From contig JACTUC010000003.1 of assembly GCA_015660995.1 (NCBI GenBank), forward strand, positions 94,525 through 138,037: 43,513 bases of DNA. Reading direction: 5' to 3'. The notes under the pieces were generated by a model that saw nothing but the letters and a program-made list of their open reading frames with translations, ran no database searches and had not been told where the DNA came from. Both the position numbers and the translations under genes were made by a program. Shown here piece by piece: positions 7,791-16,500 of the stretch. Source of the stretch: Candidatus Methanomethylicaceae archaeon. Lineage in GTDB: Archaea; Thermoproteota; Methanomethylicia; Methanomethylicales; Methanomethylicaceae. The stretch's first letter is position 1. Each line of letters opens with the position of its first letter.

Positions 7791-8338
7791 ACAGGTTACT
7801 TTCAGAAAGTCTATAGCTACTATAAATCTTTATGTTAGGAAGCAACTTGGAACTTTATTCCATTTAAGATGATTATTGTATCATAATTTATTTTAGTGAT
7901 TCATCAAGTTTTAAGAGGATTGCGATATTCACGGAACCTCTCTAGATGCACCATTTTGTCATGCTTCTACCACTAGTTATGTCGAGTTTGCAACCTTTTT
8001 TTGAATAATTAAACACTCTAGACATTGCCAGACTTCTATTTCTTCCTCGCACCGACCCACATCATGGTTTTCCTTCGCGGTTTTTTGAATGGCCCGCCCG
8101 AGATCCTTCGTTTCCTGTCAAATTTCTTTTTCCAATGTCCTGCTGCTTCTGGCATAAAATCTCACCTTAGTACCACACCTTTAGTAACAGCCCATAGAGA
8201 TAAGATCGATTGTTCTATGAACAGTTAGCGGCTTAATATGGGGTGTGTTATTACAATTTGTCGGGCATATAAAAAATAGAGCGCATTTTGTTCATGTTGC
8301 CAATCTAAACATTCCAAATTTTAGCCCACTAATATTAT
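7791..8338. other. AT-rich gene-poor spacer
   Basis: This 548-bp stretch is distinctly AT-rich. Apart from the radical SAM promoter at its left end and a 39-codon basic ORF on the minus strand (8036-8155), I see no gene, tRNA or repeat array. The 67-codon frame on the plus strand at 8025 is the antisense shadow of the small basic ORF and has no ribosome-binding site. Confidence 0.6.
8036..8155 (-). CDS. 39-residue highly basic microprotein
   Basis: The ATG is the complement of 8153-8155, preceded by AAGGTGAG, a strong ribosome-binding site, 5 nt upstream. The product starts MPEAAGHWKKKFDRKRR and ends VGARKK; about 15 of 39 residues are Lys or Arg. This composition fits a nucleic-acid or ribosome binder, like the very small archaeal ribosomal proteins. 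I cannot match it to a named one. A TATA-like TTTTTATATG lies about 115 bp upstream on the minus strand. Small size is the main reason for caution. Confidence 0.55.
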   Translation of the reverse strand: MPEAAGHWKKKFDRKRRISGGPFKKPRRKTMMWVGARKK

Positions 8339-8677
8339 TCAAACCTTATCCAGAAGGATTTTTACGCACTTTGTGGAATTCTCCACGAGCGTCTTAATTT
8401 CACTCTTGGATGCGCTATTGACATGGATGCCTACTATCACTATGCATCTGCGTCCGGTTGCCTCCGTAATCCTTTCAGCAGCCTCATCTGAGACAATATG
8501 GTCTTCATGCCCGGGGATAGAGATCGTGAGTAGCTTGCCCCCTTTTTCGAAGATCGATGCAGAACCAATGTGAGGCTTGTCTCCACCGCCAACATACACT
8601 ATAAGATCGTCCCCAGCACCGATGATGTCTGCCCAGATCCTGTATTTACCTTCGCCATACTCAGCAATGTGACCCAA
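8339..8677 (-). CDS. LpdD-like prenylated-flavin chaperone family protein
   Basis: The 112-residue protein has the pattern 'GDDLIVYVGGGDKPHIGSASIFE' split over residues 22-44 and 'PGHEDHIVSDEAAERI' near 55-70. These match my memory of the small LpdD family, which helps UbiD-type decarboxylases acquire prenyl-FMN. It has no membrane segment. It lies 18 nt downstream of top6A on the same strand, so it is co-transcribed with the topoisomerase VI genes, an odd partnership. The UbiX gene 1.6 kb away fits the proposed role, but no UbiD is present. Moderately sure of the family, unsure of the function here. Confidence 0.6.
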   Translation of the reverse strand: MGHIAEYGEGKYRIWADIIGAGDDLIVYVGGGDKPHIGSASIFEKGGKLLTISIPGHEDHIVSDEAAERITEATGRRCIVIVGIHVNSASKSEIKTLVENSTKCVKILLDKV

Positions 8678-8695
8678 TTTCGCCCGCCCGTTCTT

Positions 8696-9853
8696 TTACT
8701 TTATCCATTCCTTGTTGCTTATCTTCTCCGGCAGGTACACATCGGAGAGAAAGCGAAAGCCCTTGGACGATTTCGCCTCTATCTCCGCCTTCACGCGTCT
8801 CGTGAGGAAGAGTTTGATCTCCTTCCGCCACTGTTTGGAGCTGTGGAACCAAGGGTATCTAGGCTGACCTGTCACCTCGTCCATTGCAAGCAGCTCCTTT
8901 GCCCTCTTGATGTCACTATCGTTGGCCTTGATCAGGTGATCCTTGGGGATCTCGTACTTCTCCAGGTCGGTCATGGTCATCCCCAAGAACTTCGCGGACG
9001 GGCATGCCAGCCTGAATGACTCGTATGAGAGTGAAATGCTACCCGCCCTATAGGTGGAGTAGATATACCACCCGAAGGGGTCTGCATCTGTCAGCACATA
9101 GATCGGGAGCTCCCACTCCTCGTTGAGCCTTCTAACCATACGCCTGGTCGCTCTGTCGGCCTGCCCTTTGCCGGTGATTAGGAGACACTTGTTCTTTCTC
9201 CAGAACTCATAATCGTTAAGCCTCTGAAATATAGCGTCTTTCTCCACGACCAAGACGTAATCAGCATCCACGTCGAGTATTGGTATTTGGTCGCAGAGCG
9301 ATGGGATATTGAAGGCTCCAATGCCAAATTTGGAGCAGTCGATCTTGTTCCCCTTCGACTCGAGCACGACCTGCCCGACCATCGCACCCCTCGACTCTGC
9401 CACCACACCCATTTGCTCCCTTAGGAGTCCGGTCATGACTTCTATATCTTGGAAGATCGTGTTTGACTCGTCCTGGTTGTTAAAGGTCTCGACTTCGGTC
9501 CCCTCGATTGTGTGCAGCGTGTAGTAGTAGAGATCCCTTATCGTGGGGTGGTCGTCGTGCACTAATGCCTCATGGATCGCCCTGGCGAGGAGGCAAGTCT
9601 GCATGAAGGATCGCACACCCCCTATTTCGTTGAACTTGCGCTCACCCTCCCTCTCCCCTAGCGTCAGCATGTCGCGCTTCTCGTCGAATATTGTGTTGGA
9701 AGCGGTCCTGAGGGGGATGCGCATCACGGGAGGTTTCTCGTTGACGACGTTGTCGGCGAGGTCAACGAATATCTGCTTCAGCTTCTTTTCGGCACTGTCA
9801 AAGGTCTCGAGCTGCCGTGCCTTTGAGGGATCTCTGGATTTCTTCATGATCAT
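8696..9853 (-). CDS. top6A: DNA topoisomerase VI subunit A
   Basis: Subunit A makes the transient double-strand break. The 385-residue protein contains the catalytic tyrosine in TIRDLYYYT (Y110 by analogy with Spo11 RDxxY). The Toprim domain has VLVVEKDAIF (glutamate) and LTDADPFGWYIYSTYR (DxD-type acidic pair). The N-terminus overlaps the end of top6B by 4 nt (ATGA), showing a coupled operon. The length is normal for archaea. It probably relaxes and decatenates DNA during replication together with subunit B. Confidence 0.95.
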   Translation of the reverse strand: MIMKKSRDPSKARQLETFDSAEKKLKQIFVDLADNVVNEKPPVMRIPLRTASNTIFDEKRDMLTLGEREGERKFNEIGGVRSFMQTCLLARAIHEALVHDDHPTIRDLYYYTLHTIEGTEVETFNNQDESNTIFQDIEVMTGLLREQMGVVAESRGAMVGQVVLESKGNKIDCSKFGIGAFNIPSLCDQIPILDVDADYVLVVEKDAIFQRLNDYEFWRKNKCLLITGKGQADRATRRMVRRLNEEWELPIYVLTDADPFGWYIYSTYRAGSISLSYESFRLACPSAKFLGMTMTDLEKYEIPKDHLIKANDSDIKRAKELLAMDEVTGQPRYPWFHSSKQWRKEIKLFLTRRVKAEIEAKSSKGFRFLSDVYLPEKISNKEWIK

Positions 9854-11799
9854 CGCCCTAAATAAGAGTCGAGCGTATGCTGTGGCTTTTTCTCGGCCTT
9901 CTTCTGCGGAGCCACTTCCGCTTCTATCTGAATGGCAGGGGCGGCTTGCATTGCAGGAGGCTCAGAGATCGTTGGAACTGTCGGTGAAGGAGTCGTCGGC
10001 ACAGCCAGTATTATTGGAGGTTTTGCAATCAGCTCTGCAGCTTTCTTGGGTTTCTTGTGTTTCACCGACTCCAGCAGCCTCTCCAGCAGAACCTGCTCGT
10101 CCCTCCCAGCTAGGATTGATAGGTCCTTGGCTACCTCCTTCGCATATATCTGGAAGATGCTCTGCCTGTGCATCTCGTGCTCCTGCCTCTGCCTGTGCGA
10201 AATAAACGCGTAGATCATTCGCCCTAAGGTCTGCAGGGCAAGTCTGAGCTGCTCCCTGATCTCTTCGTGATACGCAACCGCGAACTTTCCGGGGACAATA
10301 TAGGGGACCTTGGTGGAGATGAGCGAAACCACCATAACGATCGGGGCGTATGGGAGGTTCCCCTCGTCCTGTGAAAGCTTGTAGTTTCTCCAATTGATCT
10401 CCTTGACCACCTTGTACAGCAGGCAGTCCTTAGAGTCGTAAATGAGTGGGCACTTGTTTCCTAGCCTTATGACCCTAGACTTGAAAACCCCCTCCCTCAC
10501 ACTGTCACAGTCGTTTATGACTGCCTGCCCGCCGTAGGCGCAGCCGACTTCGACCTGGAACGGCACCCCCCGGTAGGACCATGGTTCCCTGGCCGTTGCT
10601 CCTATGAACTCCGCGTCTGGAAAGATCCTTCGCAGTGATGCCTCCAGTGCTCCCTCTCCTATGGGGCTCAGCACATCGAGGGGCGGGCGCATGATGTCGC
10701 CTCCCCGGGCAGCCTTTAGCAAGGCCTCTACGTCAATCTCCTTTGGGGAAGCGTTCGGGGGCAACTTTGCAGTCTTCAGGAGCTGCAGGGCTTTACCATC
10801 GGATATCCTGACAAAGTGCTTCGTAAGGAATTGTTTCGCGCTCTTGCAACAGGCGTCGTTGGACTTCATCTCCAGCAGGGCACCGGGCTCCATTGAGAGA
10901 AGGTGGGGTTTGATCTCCCGTGGCGTGGGCGGGAGAACTTCAGTAGCTCTCTTCAGGTGAAGCGTCCTCTGGTCCTTCGTTGTCGAGGCCTTTACCTTGA
11001 ACTTGAGGTCAGCGTGCGGATTGGCGAGCGAGACCTCTCTAAGGAAAGCTTCTACCTTATCAGTATAGGCACCCGCGACCATCAGCTCGATCCTCGTCCC
11101 ATGGAGCCTCTCGAACGGGGCCTCCTCAGCGGAGACCACGACTGGTGCGTTCTTCTCGGTGTCGATCTTGAGGACGACCTTGTACCCCATCAGGTCAGTC
11201 TCTGTTTTTGTAACAATGGTGACAGGCTCCAGTGAGGTCAGCTGGGCGTAAATTATTGCGGCATGGACCCCCAGCCCCTGCTGACCGCGGGACTGCTTGA
11301 AGGAGAAGAACTTCGAGCCATACAGGACCTTTCCGAAGCACTTCGCAACCTTCCCCCTGACCACCCCGCACCCGTTATCCTCGACTGAGACCCTGAAGAT
11401 CGGGAAGGTACGGACGCTCCCCTCCTTTGTCTTGTTCGTGACGACTTCATACTGCTTAGCCGTAGCGGTGAGCTTCACTGTAATTTCTGGGAGTACACCC
11501 ATTAGCTCGCAGGCGTCGAGCGAGTTGTCCATCAGCTCCTTTATGGTCTGGACGAGGGCGTGCTCGGGGTCGCCGAATCCAAGCTGCCCGAGGTTCTGCC
11601 GGTAGTACTGGGCGGGGTTGACGGTGCGCATCTTCCGGGCTTCGGCCTCTGCGACAGTGGCAGGTTCCGCGTTCTCTGGCTTCGCGACTCTCCTCCGCCT
11701 GATCTTTCTTCTGTGCCTCTCTTTTACGGACTTGCCTTTTGCCACTACCTTTGGCGCCTCTGCCTCCTCTCTCTCGACCGCAGCGGTGGTTTCAGTCAA
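9850..11799 (-). CDS. top6B: DNA topoisomerase VI subunit B
   Basis: The ATPase subunit, 649 residues. GHKL motifs are in order: KELMDNSLDACE (N-box, near 87), EDNGCGV (near 137) and SRGQQGLGVHAA (near 163). A middle H2TH and transducer domain follow. The N-terminal 55 residues are a charged, lysine/arginine-rich extension (KERHRRKIRRRRVAK) and the C-terminal 60 are Pro/Ala-rich, both likely disordered, making this longer than the minimal family. A minus-strand AT-rich box (GATAAATAG) lies about 75 bp upstream. First gene of top6B-top6A-LpdD-like. Confidence 0.95.
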   Translation of the reverse strand: MTETTAAVEREEAEAPKVVAKGKSVKERHRRKIRRRRVAKPENAEPATVAEAEARKMRTVNPAQYYRQNLGQLGFGDPEHALVQTIKELMDNSLDACELMGVLPEITVKLTATAKQYEVVTNKTKEGSVRTFPIFRVSVEDNGCGVVRGKVAKCFGKVLYGSKFFSFKQSRGQQGLGVHAAIIYAQLTSLEPVTIVTKTETDLMGYKVVLKIDTEKNAPVVVSAEEAPFERLHGTRIELMVAGAYTDKVEAFLREVSLANPHADLKFKVKASTTKDQRTLHLKRATEVLPPTPREIKPHLLSMEPGALLEMKSNDACCKSAKQFLTKHFVRISDGKALQLLKTAKLPPNASPKEIDVEALLKAARGGDIMRPPLDVLSPIGEGALEASLRRIFPDAEFIGATAREPWSYRGVPFQVEVGCAYGGQAVINDCDSVREGVFKSRVIRLGNKCPLIYDSKDCLLYKVVKEINWRNYKLSQDEGNLPYAPIVMVVSLISTKVPYIVPGKFAVAYHEEIREQLRLALQTLGRMIYAFISHRQRQEHEMHRQSIFQIYAKEVAKDLSILAGRDEQVLLERLLESVKHKKPKKAAELIAKPPIILAVPTTPSPTVPTISEPPAMQAAPAIQIEAEVAPQKKAEKKPQHTLDSYLGR

Positions 11800-11902
11800 C
11801 TACTTTCCCCATTAAAAAAGGTTTTCAATAATCAGGACTGCTGTTTTCTGCTTCCACTTATCCGCAAAAACTATTTATCATTATAGGGCGGTCCCGGGCG
11901 GA

Positions 11903-13414
11903 TCAGTAGCCCGGTATCTCCTCTAGCAGCATCCCCTCTATGAGAAATGGTGGTTTTCTAGCGATAACTGCCTGCGCCTCTCTGAGGTCTGACTCCCTCT
12001 CGGCAAAGATCTCGATCACTGGGTCTCCCTTCTTAACCGCATAGCCCATCTTTGCGTAGAGCTTGACCCCTGCTCCCTTGCAACGTGGCGAGCCTGCAGC
12101 TTTCGCTATGGCGTTTATCGAGCTGTTGTTTATTGAACTGATGTAGCCATCGGCAGGCGAGGTTATTGTGTATCTCTTGTCGCCCACGGGTATCTCCTCT
12201 GGCTTGATGTTGGGTTTCCCGCCCTGCTGCTTAATTATCTCCTGCATCTTCTGATATGCCCTTCCGCTCCTCAAGATATCCTTCGCTAAGCGCTGCCCCT
12301 CTCCCTTGGCGCTCACCCCGTTCATCTCAAAGAGCATTCCCGCGAGCGCGGTGGACTTCTCTATGAGCGAGTTGGGACCGTTTCCCATCAGTGTCTCAAG
12401 CGCCTCCCTTGCCTCGAGCGCTGATCCTACGGTGTGGCCGATTGGCTGCCCTCCGTAGGTGATGCCACACCGCACCCTGATCCCGAGGCGGCTGCCCAGC
12501 TCGACGAACTCGTTGCCCAGCTTCCTGGCATCGTCAAAGCTCTCCACCTTGGTTCCTTTTCCGGTGGGCAGGTCCAATACCATAGCATTGGTCCCGACAG
12601 CTAGCTTCTTCGCCATTATAGAGGCGAGCATCTGGGACTTTGGATCGATTGACAGGGGATGCTCCACTTGTATGAACAGGTCATCGGCCGGCGCCAGGTT
12701 CAGGCTCCCTCCCCAGGTGATGTATCCGCCGACTTTCTGTAGGAGCTGCTTCAGCTCCTCCACGGAGAACTCAACCGGCGCCAAGACCTCCATTGTATCA
12801 GCCGTGCCAGATGGGCTGGTTATTGCCCGGCTGCTGGTCTTGGGAATTTTGAGCCCCCCAGCAGCGACGATCGGGACGATCAGCAGTGTGACCTTGTTTC
12901 CTGGCACCCCTCCGATGGAGTGCTTGTCAACGATCGGCTCGCCAAAATCAATTGTATTCCCGGTCTCGACCATCGCGCGGGTAAGGTCCTCCACCTCGTC
13001 CATGTTCATCCCGACGAACTCCTCGGACATCAGGAAGGCAGCTATCTCAAGCTCGCTTAGTGAATGCGAAATAGTGTCTTTTACTATGCTCAGTAACTCT
13101 GGCTTTTCCAAAGAACCGCCCTTCATCTTCTTCCTTATGAAGTCCACCGACGGCGGTGTGAGCGCAATCGAGAGGTCCACCAGCTCACCATCTTCGGCTG
13201 GGAACTCGGTTAGGAGATCTTTGTAGACGCCGAGTTGGCCCCTGCTAACCATCGAGTCCGAGATATCTACCATGGCTATCACATTATAGCCACCCTTCGT
13301 CAGCTTCACACGATCTCCTATTCTTAGCATGAGCTCATCGGCGTCAATTTCGCTGATAACGACGCTCTTATCGCCCGTTTTGATGTCAATTACCTTGGCG
13401 CTGTAAGTTGGCAT
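11903..13414 (-). CDS. deoA: AMP phosphorylase
   Basis: AMP phosphorylase converts AMP and phosphate to adenine and ribose-1,5-bisphosphate (R15P). The 503-residue product begins MPTYSAKVIDI, matching the archaeal family; the frame also extends 18 codons upstream to a TTG that is probably not used. Motifs shared with thymidine phosphorylases are KHSIGGVPGNKVTLL (near 164) and SRAITSPSGTADTMEVL (near 195). The roughly 80-residue N-terminal extension is typical of the AMP enzyme. A TATA-like TTTTTATTAATAAG lies about 30 bp upstream. Next to RuBisCO and R15P isomerase, it completes the AMP pathway. Confidence 0.95.
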   Translation of the reverse strand: MPTYSAKVIDIKTGDKSVVISEIDADELMLRIGDRVKLTKGGYNVIAMVDISDSMVSRGQLGVYKDLLTEFPAEDGELVDLSIALTPPSVDFIRKKMKGGSLEKPELLSIVKDTISHSLSELEIAAFLMSEEFVGMNMDEVEDLTRAMVETGNTIDFGEPIVDKHSIGGVPGNKVTLLIVPIVAAGGLKIPKTSSRAITSPSGTADTMEVLAPVEFSVEELKQLLQKVGGYITWGGSLNLAPADDLFIQVEHPLSIDPKSQMLASIMAKKLAVGTNAMVLDLPTGKGTKVESFDDARKLGNEFVELGSRLGIRVRCGITYGGQPIGHTVGSALEAREALETLMGNGPNSLIEKSTALAGMLFEMNGVSAKGEGQRLAKDILRSGRAYQKMQEIIKQQGGKPNIKPEEIPVGDKRYTITSPADGYISSINNSSINAIAKAAGSPRCKGAGVKLYAKMGYAVKKGDPVIEIFAERESDLREAQAVIARKPPFLIEGMLLEEIPGY

Positions 13415-13440
13415 AGTACCACTGTAGTTAGATAGGAACG

Positions 13441-13455
13441 GCTTATTAATAAAAA
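13441..13455 (-). promoter_or_regulatory. TATA-like promoter of AMP phosphorylase
   Basis: Minus-strand TTTTTATTAATAAG is centred about 30 bp before the ATG at 13414. It indicates that AMP phosphorylase has its own start of transcription, apart from the RuBisCO genes upstream. Confidence 0.45.
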
Positions 13456-13560
13456 TCTCGAAGCCCAATTTATTCGTTATTCTGTTTTTGCTCTTGTCAG
13501 CAGCTCACAGACTTCAATTTGATGAAAAAGCCAGTTAATCTGCCAAGGGCGCTTGCTTCT

Positions 13561-14874
13561 TCAATCCTCCGACAGCGGCTTCTCACCCCACTTGGCTAGT
13601 GCCTGCGCCAGCTCCTTGTGGGTCTTAGCATACTCGTCGAGGGTAACCCCTTCCATGCATGCCTCGATGGCCTGCTTCATCGCCGCAGCCCCAGCCCTTG
13701 TCCCCTGCGGGTGGCCATGTATTCCTCCGCCTGCGTTTATCACAAAGTCAATGCCGAACACTTTGAAGTTTGCCGGGACAAAGCCAGGGTGAATGCCTCC
13801 CGACGCGACGGGGAATGTTCTCCTGAGCCCGTACCACTCCTGCTTCAGGGACGCTAGGATTGGCCCAAGATCGTGGGTGCGCTCCTCGGTGCTCCCCATC
13901 TTCCCGGCGCCTGAGCCAGTGTGGAGCTGATCGCCGCCGAGCATCCTGGCTATCTTCGCTATCGGGAGCATGGATATGCCGTGCCTAGGGTTTCTGGTGA
14001 AGGCAGCATGCATCGCCCTATGCATGTGCCACGGGACTTTGAAGTCGTATTCCTTTATGAACCACTCCACGGTCGGAAGCCCAAGTATGAGTATATCGAG
14101 CATTAGTGTGTTGGCGCCATTCTTGATTGCGGTCTCCGCCAGCTTGACCATCCTGTTCGGAGCCCCTGTCACATTCACCGCAAAGAGGACCGGCCTCCCA
14201 GTCTCCGCCTTTGCCTTGTCCAGCGCGCTCATCACCTTCGACACTCGCGCCTCTAAGGGGCAGAATTTCTGGTTCACGAGGGTCTCGTCGTCCTTTATGA
14301 AATCAACGCCCCCCATCGCAGCCTCGTAGCATACTTTTGCGGTCTGTTCTGGGTCCAAGCCGACTTTGGGTTTCACTATTGTTCCCAGGTGCGGCCGTGG
14401 CCTCTTGTTGGTGCCTACAAGCTTCCTGACCCCGTCTATGCCGAATCGGGGACCGATGAACTGCTTTACAACCGCCTTGGGGAAGTTGACGTCCATGAGG
14501 CGGATGTTGGTTATGGCAGTCAGGCCGAAGAGGTTCCCTGCGACCATACTCAGGATATTCGCAATCCCGCTGGTCTCCACGTCAAAGAGGTCCAAAGGAA
14601 AGGCTATATACACAAAGCCAGTGTCCCCTTTGCCCTCGGTCTTGAATACCTTGGCAGGGAGCCTGCTGCGCACCCAGTCGTTTGTGGTGGTTATCTCTGT
14701 CCAGGTACCAATTGACTCCTCAGTTGCTATCGCTATCCCGGTTGACCTGAGCCCCATGGGGCTTTCCACGTAATACTTCGCGGTGATGTATTTTTCCGGG
14801 TCTATCGACTCGGGCTCAGCAACGAAGATCTCATCCATGTACAGGCCAGTTTTGGGGGTCTCTTTCTTGCTCAC
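13561..14874 (-). CDS. rbcL: Type III ribulose-1,5-bisphosphate carboxylase (large subunit)
   Basis: The 437-residue protein carries RuBisCO catalytic motifs: TIVKPKVGLD (near 165-174), the carbamylated lysine site GGVDFIKDDE (K194, D196, E197), the HMHRAMHAAF stretch (His pair) and HTGSGAGKMG (loop 6 lysine). Its short N-terminus and sequence style are those of archaeal form III, which works without small subunits and takes RuBP made from AMP to two 3-phosphoglycerates. It lies 3 nt after R15P isomerase and is in the same operon. All catalytic residues I looked for are present. Confidence 0.96.
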   Translation of the reverse strand: MSKKETPKTGLYMDEIFVAEPESIDPEKYITAKYYVESPMGLRSTGIAIATEESIGTWTEITTTNDWVRSRLPAKVFKTEGKGDTGFVYIAFPLDLFDVETSGIANILSMVAGNLFGLTAITNIRLMDVNFPKAVVKQFIGPRFGIDGVRKLVGTNKRPRPHLGTIVKPKVGLDPEQTAKVCYEAAMGGVDFIKDDETLVNQKFCPLEARVSKVMSALDKAKAETGRPVLFAVNVTGAPNRMVKLAETAIKNGANTLMLDILILGLPTVEWFIKEYDFKVPWHMHRAMHAAFTRNPRHGISMLPIAKIARMLGGDQLHTGSGAGKMGSTEERTHDLGPILASLKQEWYGLRRTFPVASGGIHPGFVPANFKVFGIDFVINAGGGIHGHPQGTRAGAAAMKQAIEACMEGVTLDEYAKTHKELAQALAKWGEKPLSED

Positions 14875-14877
14875 TCT

Positions 14878-15867
14878 CTATTCCTCCTCAACAAGCGTCT
14901 TTCCGATATGCTCCTCGCCGATCGTCCACCCATACTCTTCCATAAGGATAAGGATGGCTGCCTGCGGCGGGATCAGACCCTTCTCCGTAATGATCATGTC
15001 GATCAGCTCCGGCGGAGTCACGTCGAACGCGGGGTTAAGAATTTTAACACCGTTCATTTTCTTCATCTCCTCCTTAGGTACGATCTCCTCCGGTGAGCGC
15101 TCTTCGATCTCCACCAGCTCGCCCAAGACAGTACTCGGACTGAACTTGTAGGTCTCGGCGCAGACGAAGACTCTGACCCTTGCCTCCTTCGCGACCAAGG
15201 CGATCTGGGAAGTACCTATCTTGTTGACCACAGCGCCGTTTGCGGTGACCACGTCCGCTCCCACGAAGACCTTGTCGACCTTCGGCATGTAGTTCCTGGC
15301 TGCCGAATCGATTATCAGCGTGGTGGGTATCCCAGCGTCAGCGAGCGCTTTCGCCGTGAGCCTACCCTGGAACCTTGGCCGAGTCTCCGTTACCATTACG
15401 CTGAACTCCTTACCGGATCTCTTTGCCTGGATGAGCGTGGAGATCGCGACGGAACTGTTGCAGTGGGTCATAAGTAGGTCGCCGTCTTTGATCCTCTTGG
15501 AGCCCATCTCGCTAATCCTCTTCACGGCTTCTAGTGAGGATTTCTTGAAGTCTTCGGCTGCCCTCATCGTCAACGCCCGCAGCTCATCCGTGTCCATGCC
15601 CCTCTTGTAGGCCTGGTCGACGCGGTGCTTGACGTAGCGCAGTGCGTTTGGCAGCGAGACAGCAGTGGGGCGGGTCTCAAGAAGCAGCTGGTAGACCTCC
15701 TCGAACTGGTCCATGTAGGCCTGCGGCTTCACGGCTTTTGAGCTGGTTGCAAAGACTTCCAGCCCGTCAACAGCTGCCCGCCCGATCTCCGCTGCGCCCC
15801 TGATCCGCATGGTCTTGATGTCGTTCGCGAGTTTCGTAAGGTCTCTTGGAGCCAAGAATATCACCAA
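14878..15867 (-). CDS. Ribose-1,5-bisphosphate isomerase (aIF2B/MtnA family)
   Basis: This enzyme turns R15P into ribulose-1,5-bisphosphate for RuBisCO. The 329-residue protein has family motifs: IKTMRIRGAAEIGRAA (18-33), LLMTHCNSSVA with the catalytic Cys (near 135), VTETRPRFQGR (near 159) and VFVGADVVTANG with the catalytic Asp (near 200). The start is among TTG 15867, GTG 15864 and a later TTG; no clear ribosome-binding site decides. It is followed within 3 nt by rbcL. Archaeal eIF2B-like proteins look similar, but the RuBisCO neighbour fixes the role. Confidence 0.9.
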   Translation of the reverse strand: MVIFLAPRDLTKLANDIKTMRIRGAAEIGRAAVDGLEVFATSSKAVKPQAYMDQFEEVYQLLLETRPTAVSLPNALRYVKHRVDQAYKRGMDTDELRALTMRAAEDFKKSSLEAVKRISEMGSKRIKDGDLLMTHCNSSVAISTLIQAKRSGKEFSVMVTETRPRFQGRLTAKALADAGIPTTLIIDSAARNYMPKVDKVFVGADVVTANGAVVNKIGTSQIALVAKEARVRVFVCAETYKFSPSTVLGELVEIEERSPEEIVPKEEMKKMNGVKILNPAFDVTPPELIDMIITEKGLIPPQAAILILMEEYGWTIGEEHIGKTLVEEE

Positions 15868-15935
15868 AATTGACTATTATGTCCTCGGCAAGATCGGCTA
15901 AAAAGGTTAGTGTTTTGGCAACCGTTTTCTCAGAG

Positions 15936-16490
15936 TCAAAGTAGGGCGTATATGTAGGCTGTCTCAACGGCAGCGGCAACGAAGAGCAGAATAACCGAGA
16001 CTATTATCAGCTTTGCCGTGTTTTTCAGTTCGCGCCCAATTGTGCGGTTAGCAATGCCGTACGCAAGCCAGAGGCTGCTGGTGATGGCTATTGAATACGC
16101 AGCGAACTCAAGCCATGCGTATGGCCTCAGCAGAAGCTGGAAAAGAACGGATGAGGGGGAGAGATTGTGCGCAATTGCCTCGCCTGCTATAGCACGGCCG
16201 GTACCAAAAAAGGCATAGCCAGAGTACAATGGCCCCACGAATGGCAGAAAAGAGATGATTGTTATTGTGAGGTTATTCCAGAATATGCCGAGGAGGACCA
16301 TGTTATTCTCTTTGAAGGATTGGACCAGCTGGTTCACCTGATTATTGAGTGCGATAGCAGTCTGCATATCCATTGGCTGGAGTGTTGCCAGCGCGGTCAG
16401 CACTAGAGCAGCTAGCAATACTATGAAGAATACAACTATCTTTCTCCAGCGGGAGGGCGTCACTTTCCAAGAGTGTGGGTCCATAAGCAA
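15936..16490 (-). CDS. SpoIIM-like integral membrane protein (DUF95)
   Basis: The 184-residue protein has about five hydrophobic segments (near residues 17-37, 67-92, 100-110, 123-140 and 158-182). FWNNLTITIISFLPFVGPLYSG is the recognisable stage-II-sporulation-M pattern. Archaeal members are common but of unknown role, often thought to take part in membrane organisation. The start is TTG 16490 or ATG 16484. It sits between prs and the R15P isomerase, in an otherwise enzymatic nucleotide operon, which is its odd feature. Confidence 0.8.
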   Translation of the reverse strand: MLMDPHSWKVTPSRWRKIVVFFIVLLAALVLTALATLQPMDMQTAIALNNQVNQLVQSFKENNMVLLGIFWNNLTITIISFLPFVGPLYSGYAFFGTGRAIAGEAIAHNLSPSSVLFQLLLRPYAWLEFAAYSIAITSSLWLAYGIANRTIGRELKNTAKLIIVSVILLFVAAAVETAYIYALL

Positions 16491-16500
16491 CAGTCCTGCG

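Noticed and set aside
8025-8228. A 67-codon plus-strand ORF.
   Set aside because: Antisense to the basic microprotein, with no ribosome-binding site and low-complexity, Phe-rich product.
15767-15979. A 70-codon minus-strand frame across the 5' end of the R15P isomerase gene.
   Set aside because: It overlaps the well-supported isomerase N-terminus and the end of the SpoIIM-like gene in another frame and has no recognisable domain.
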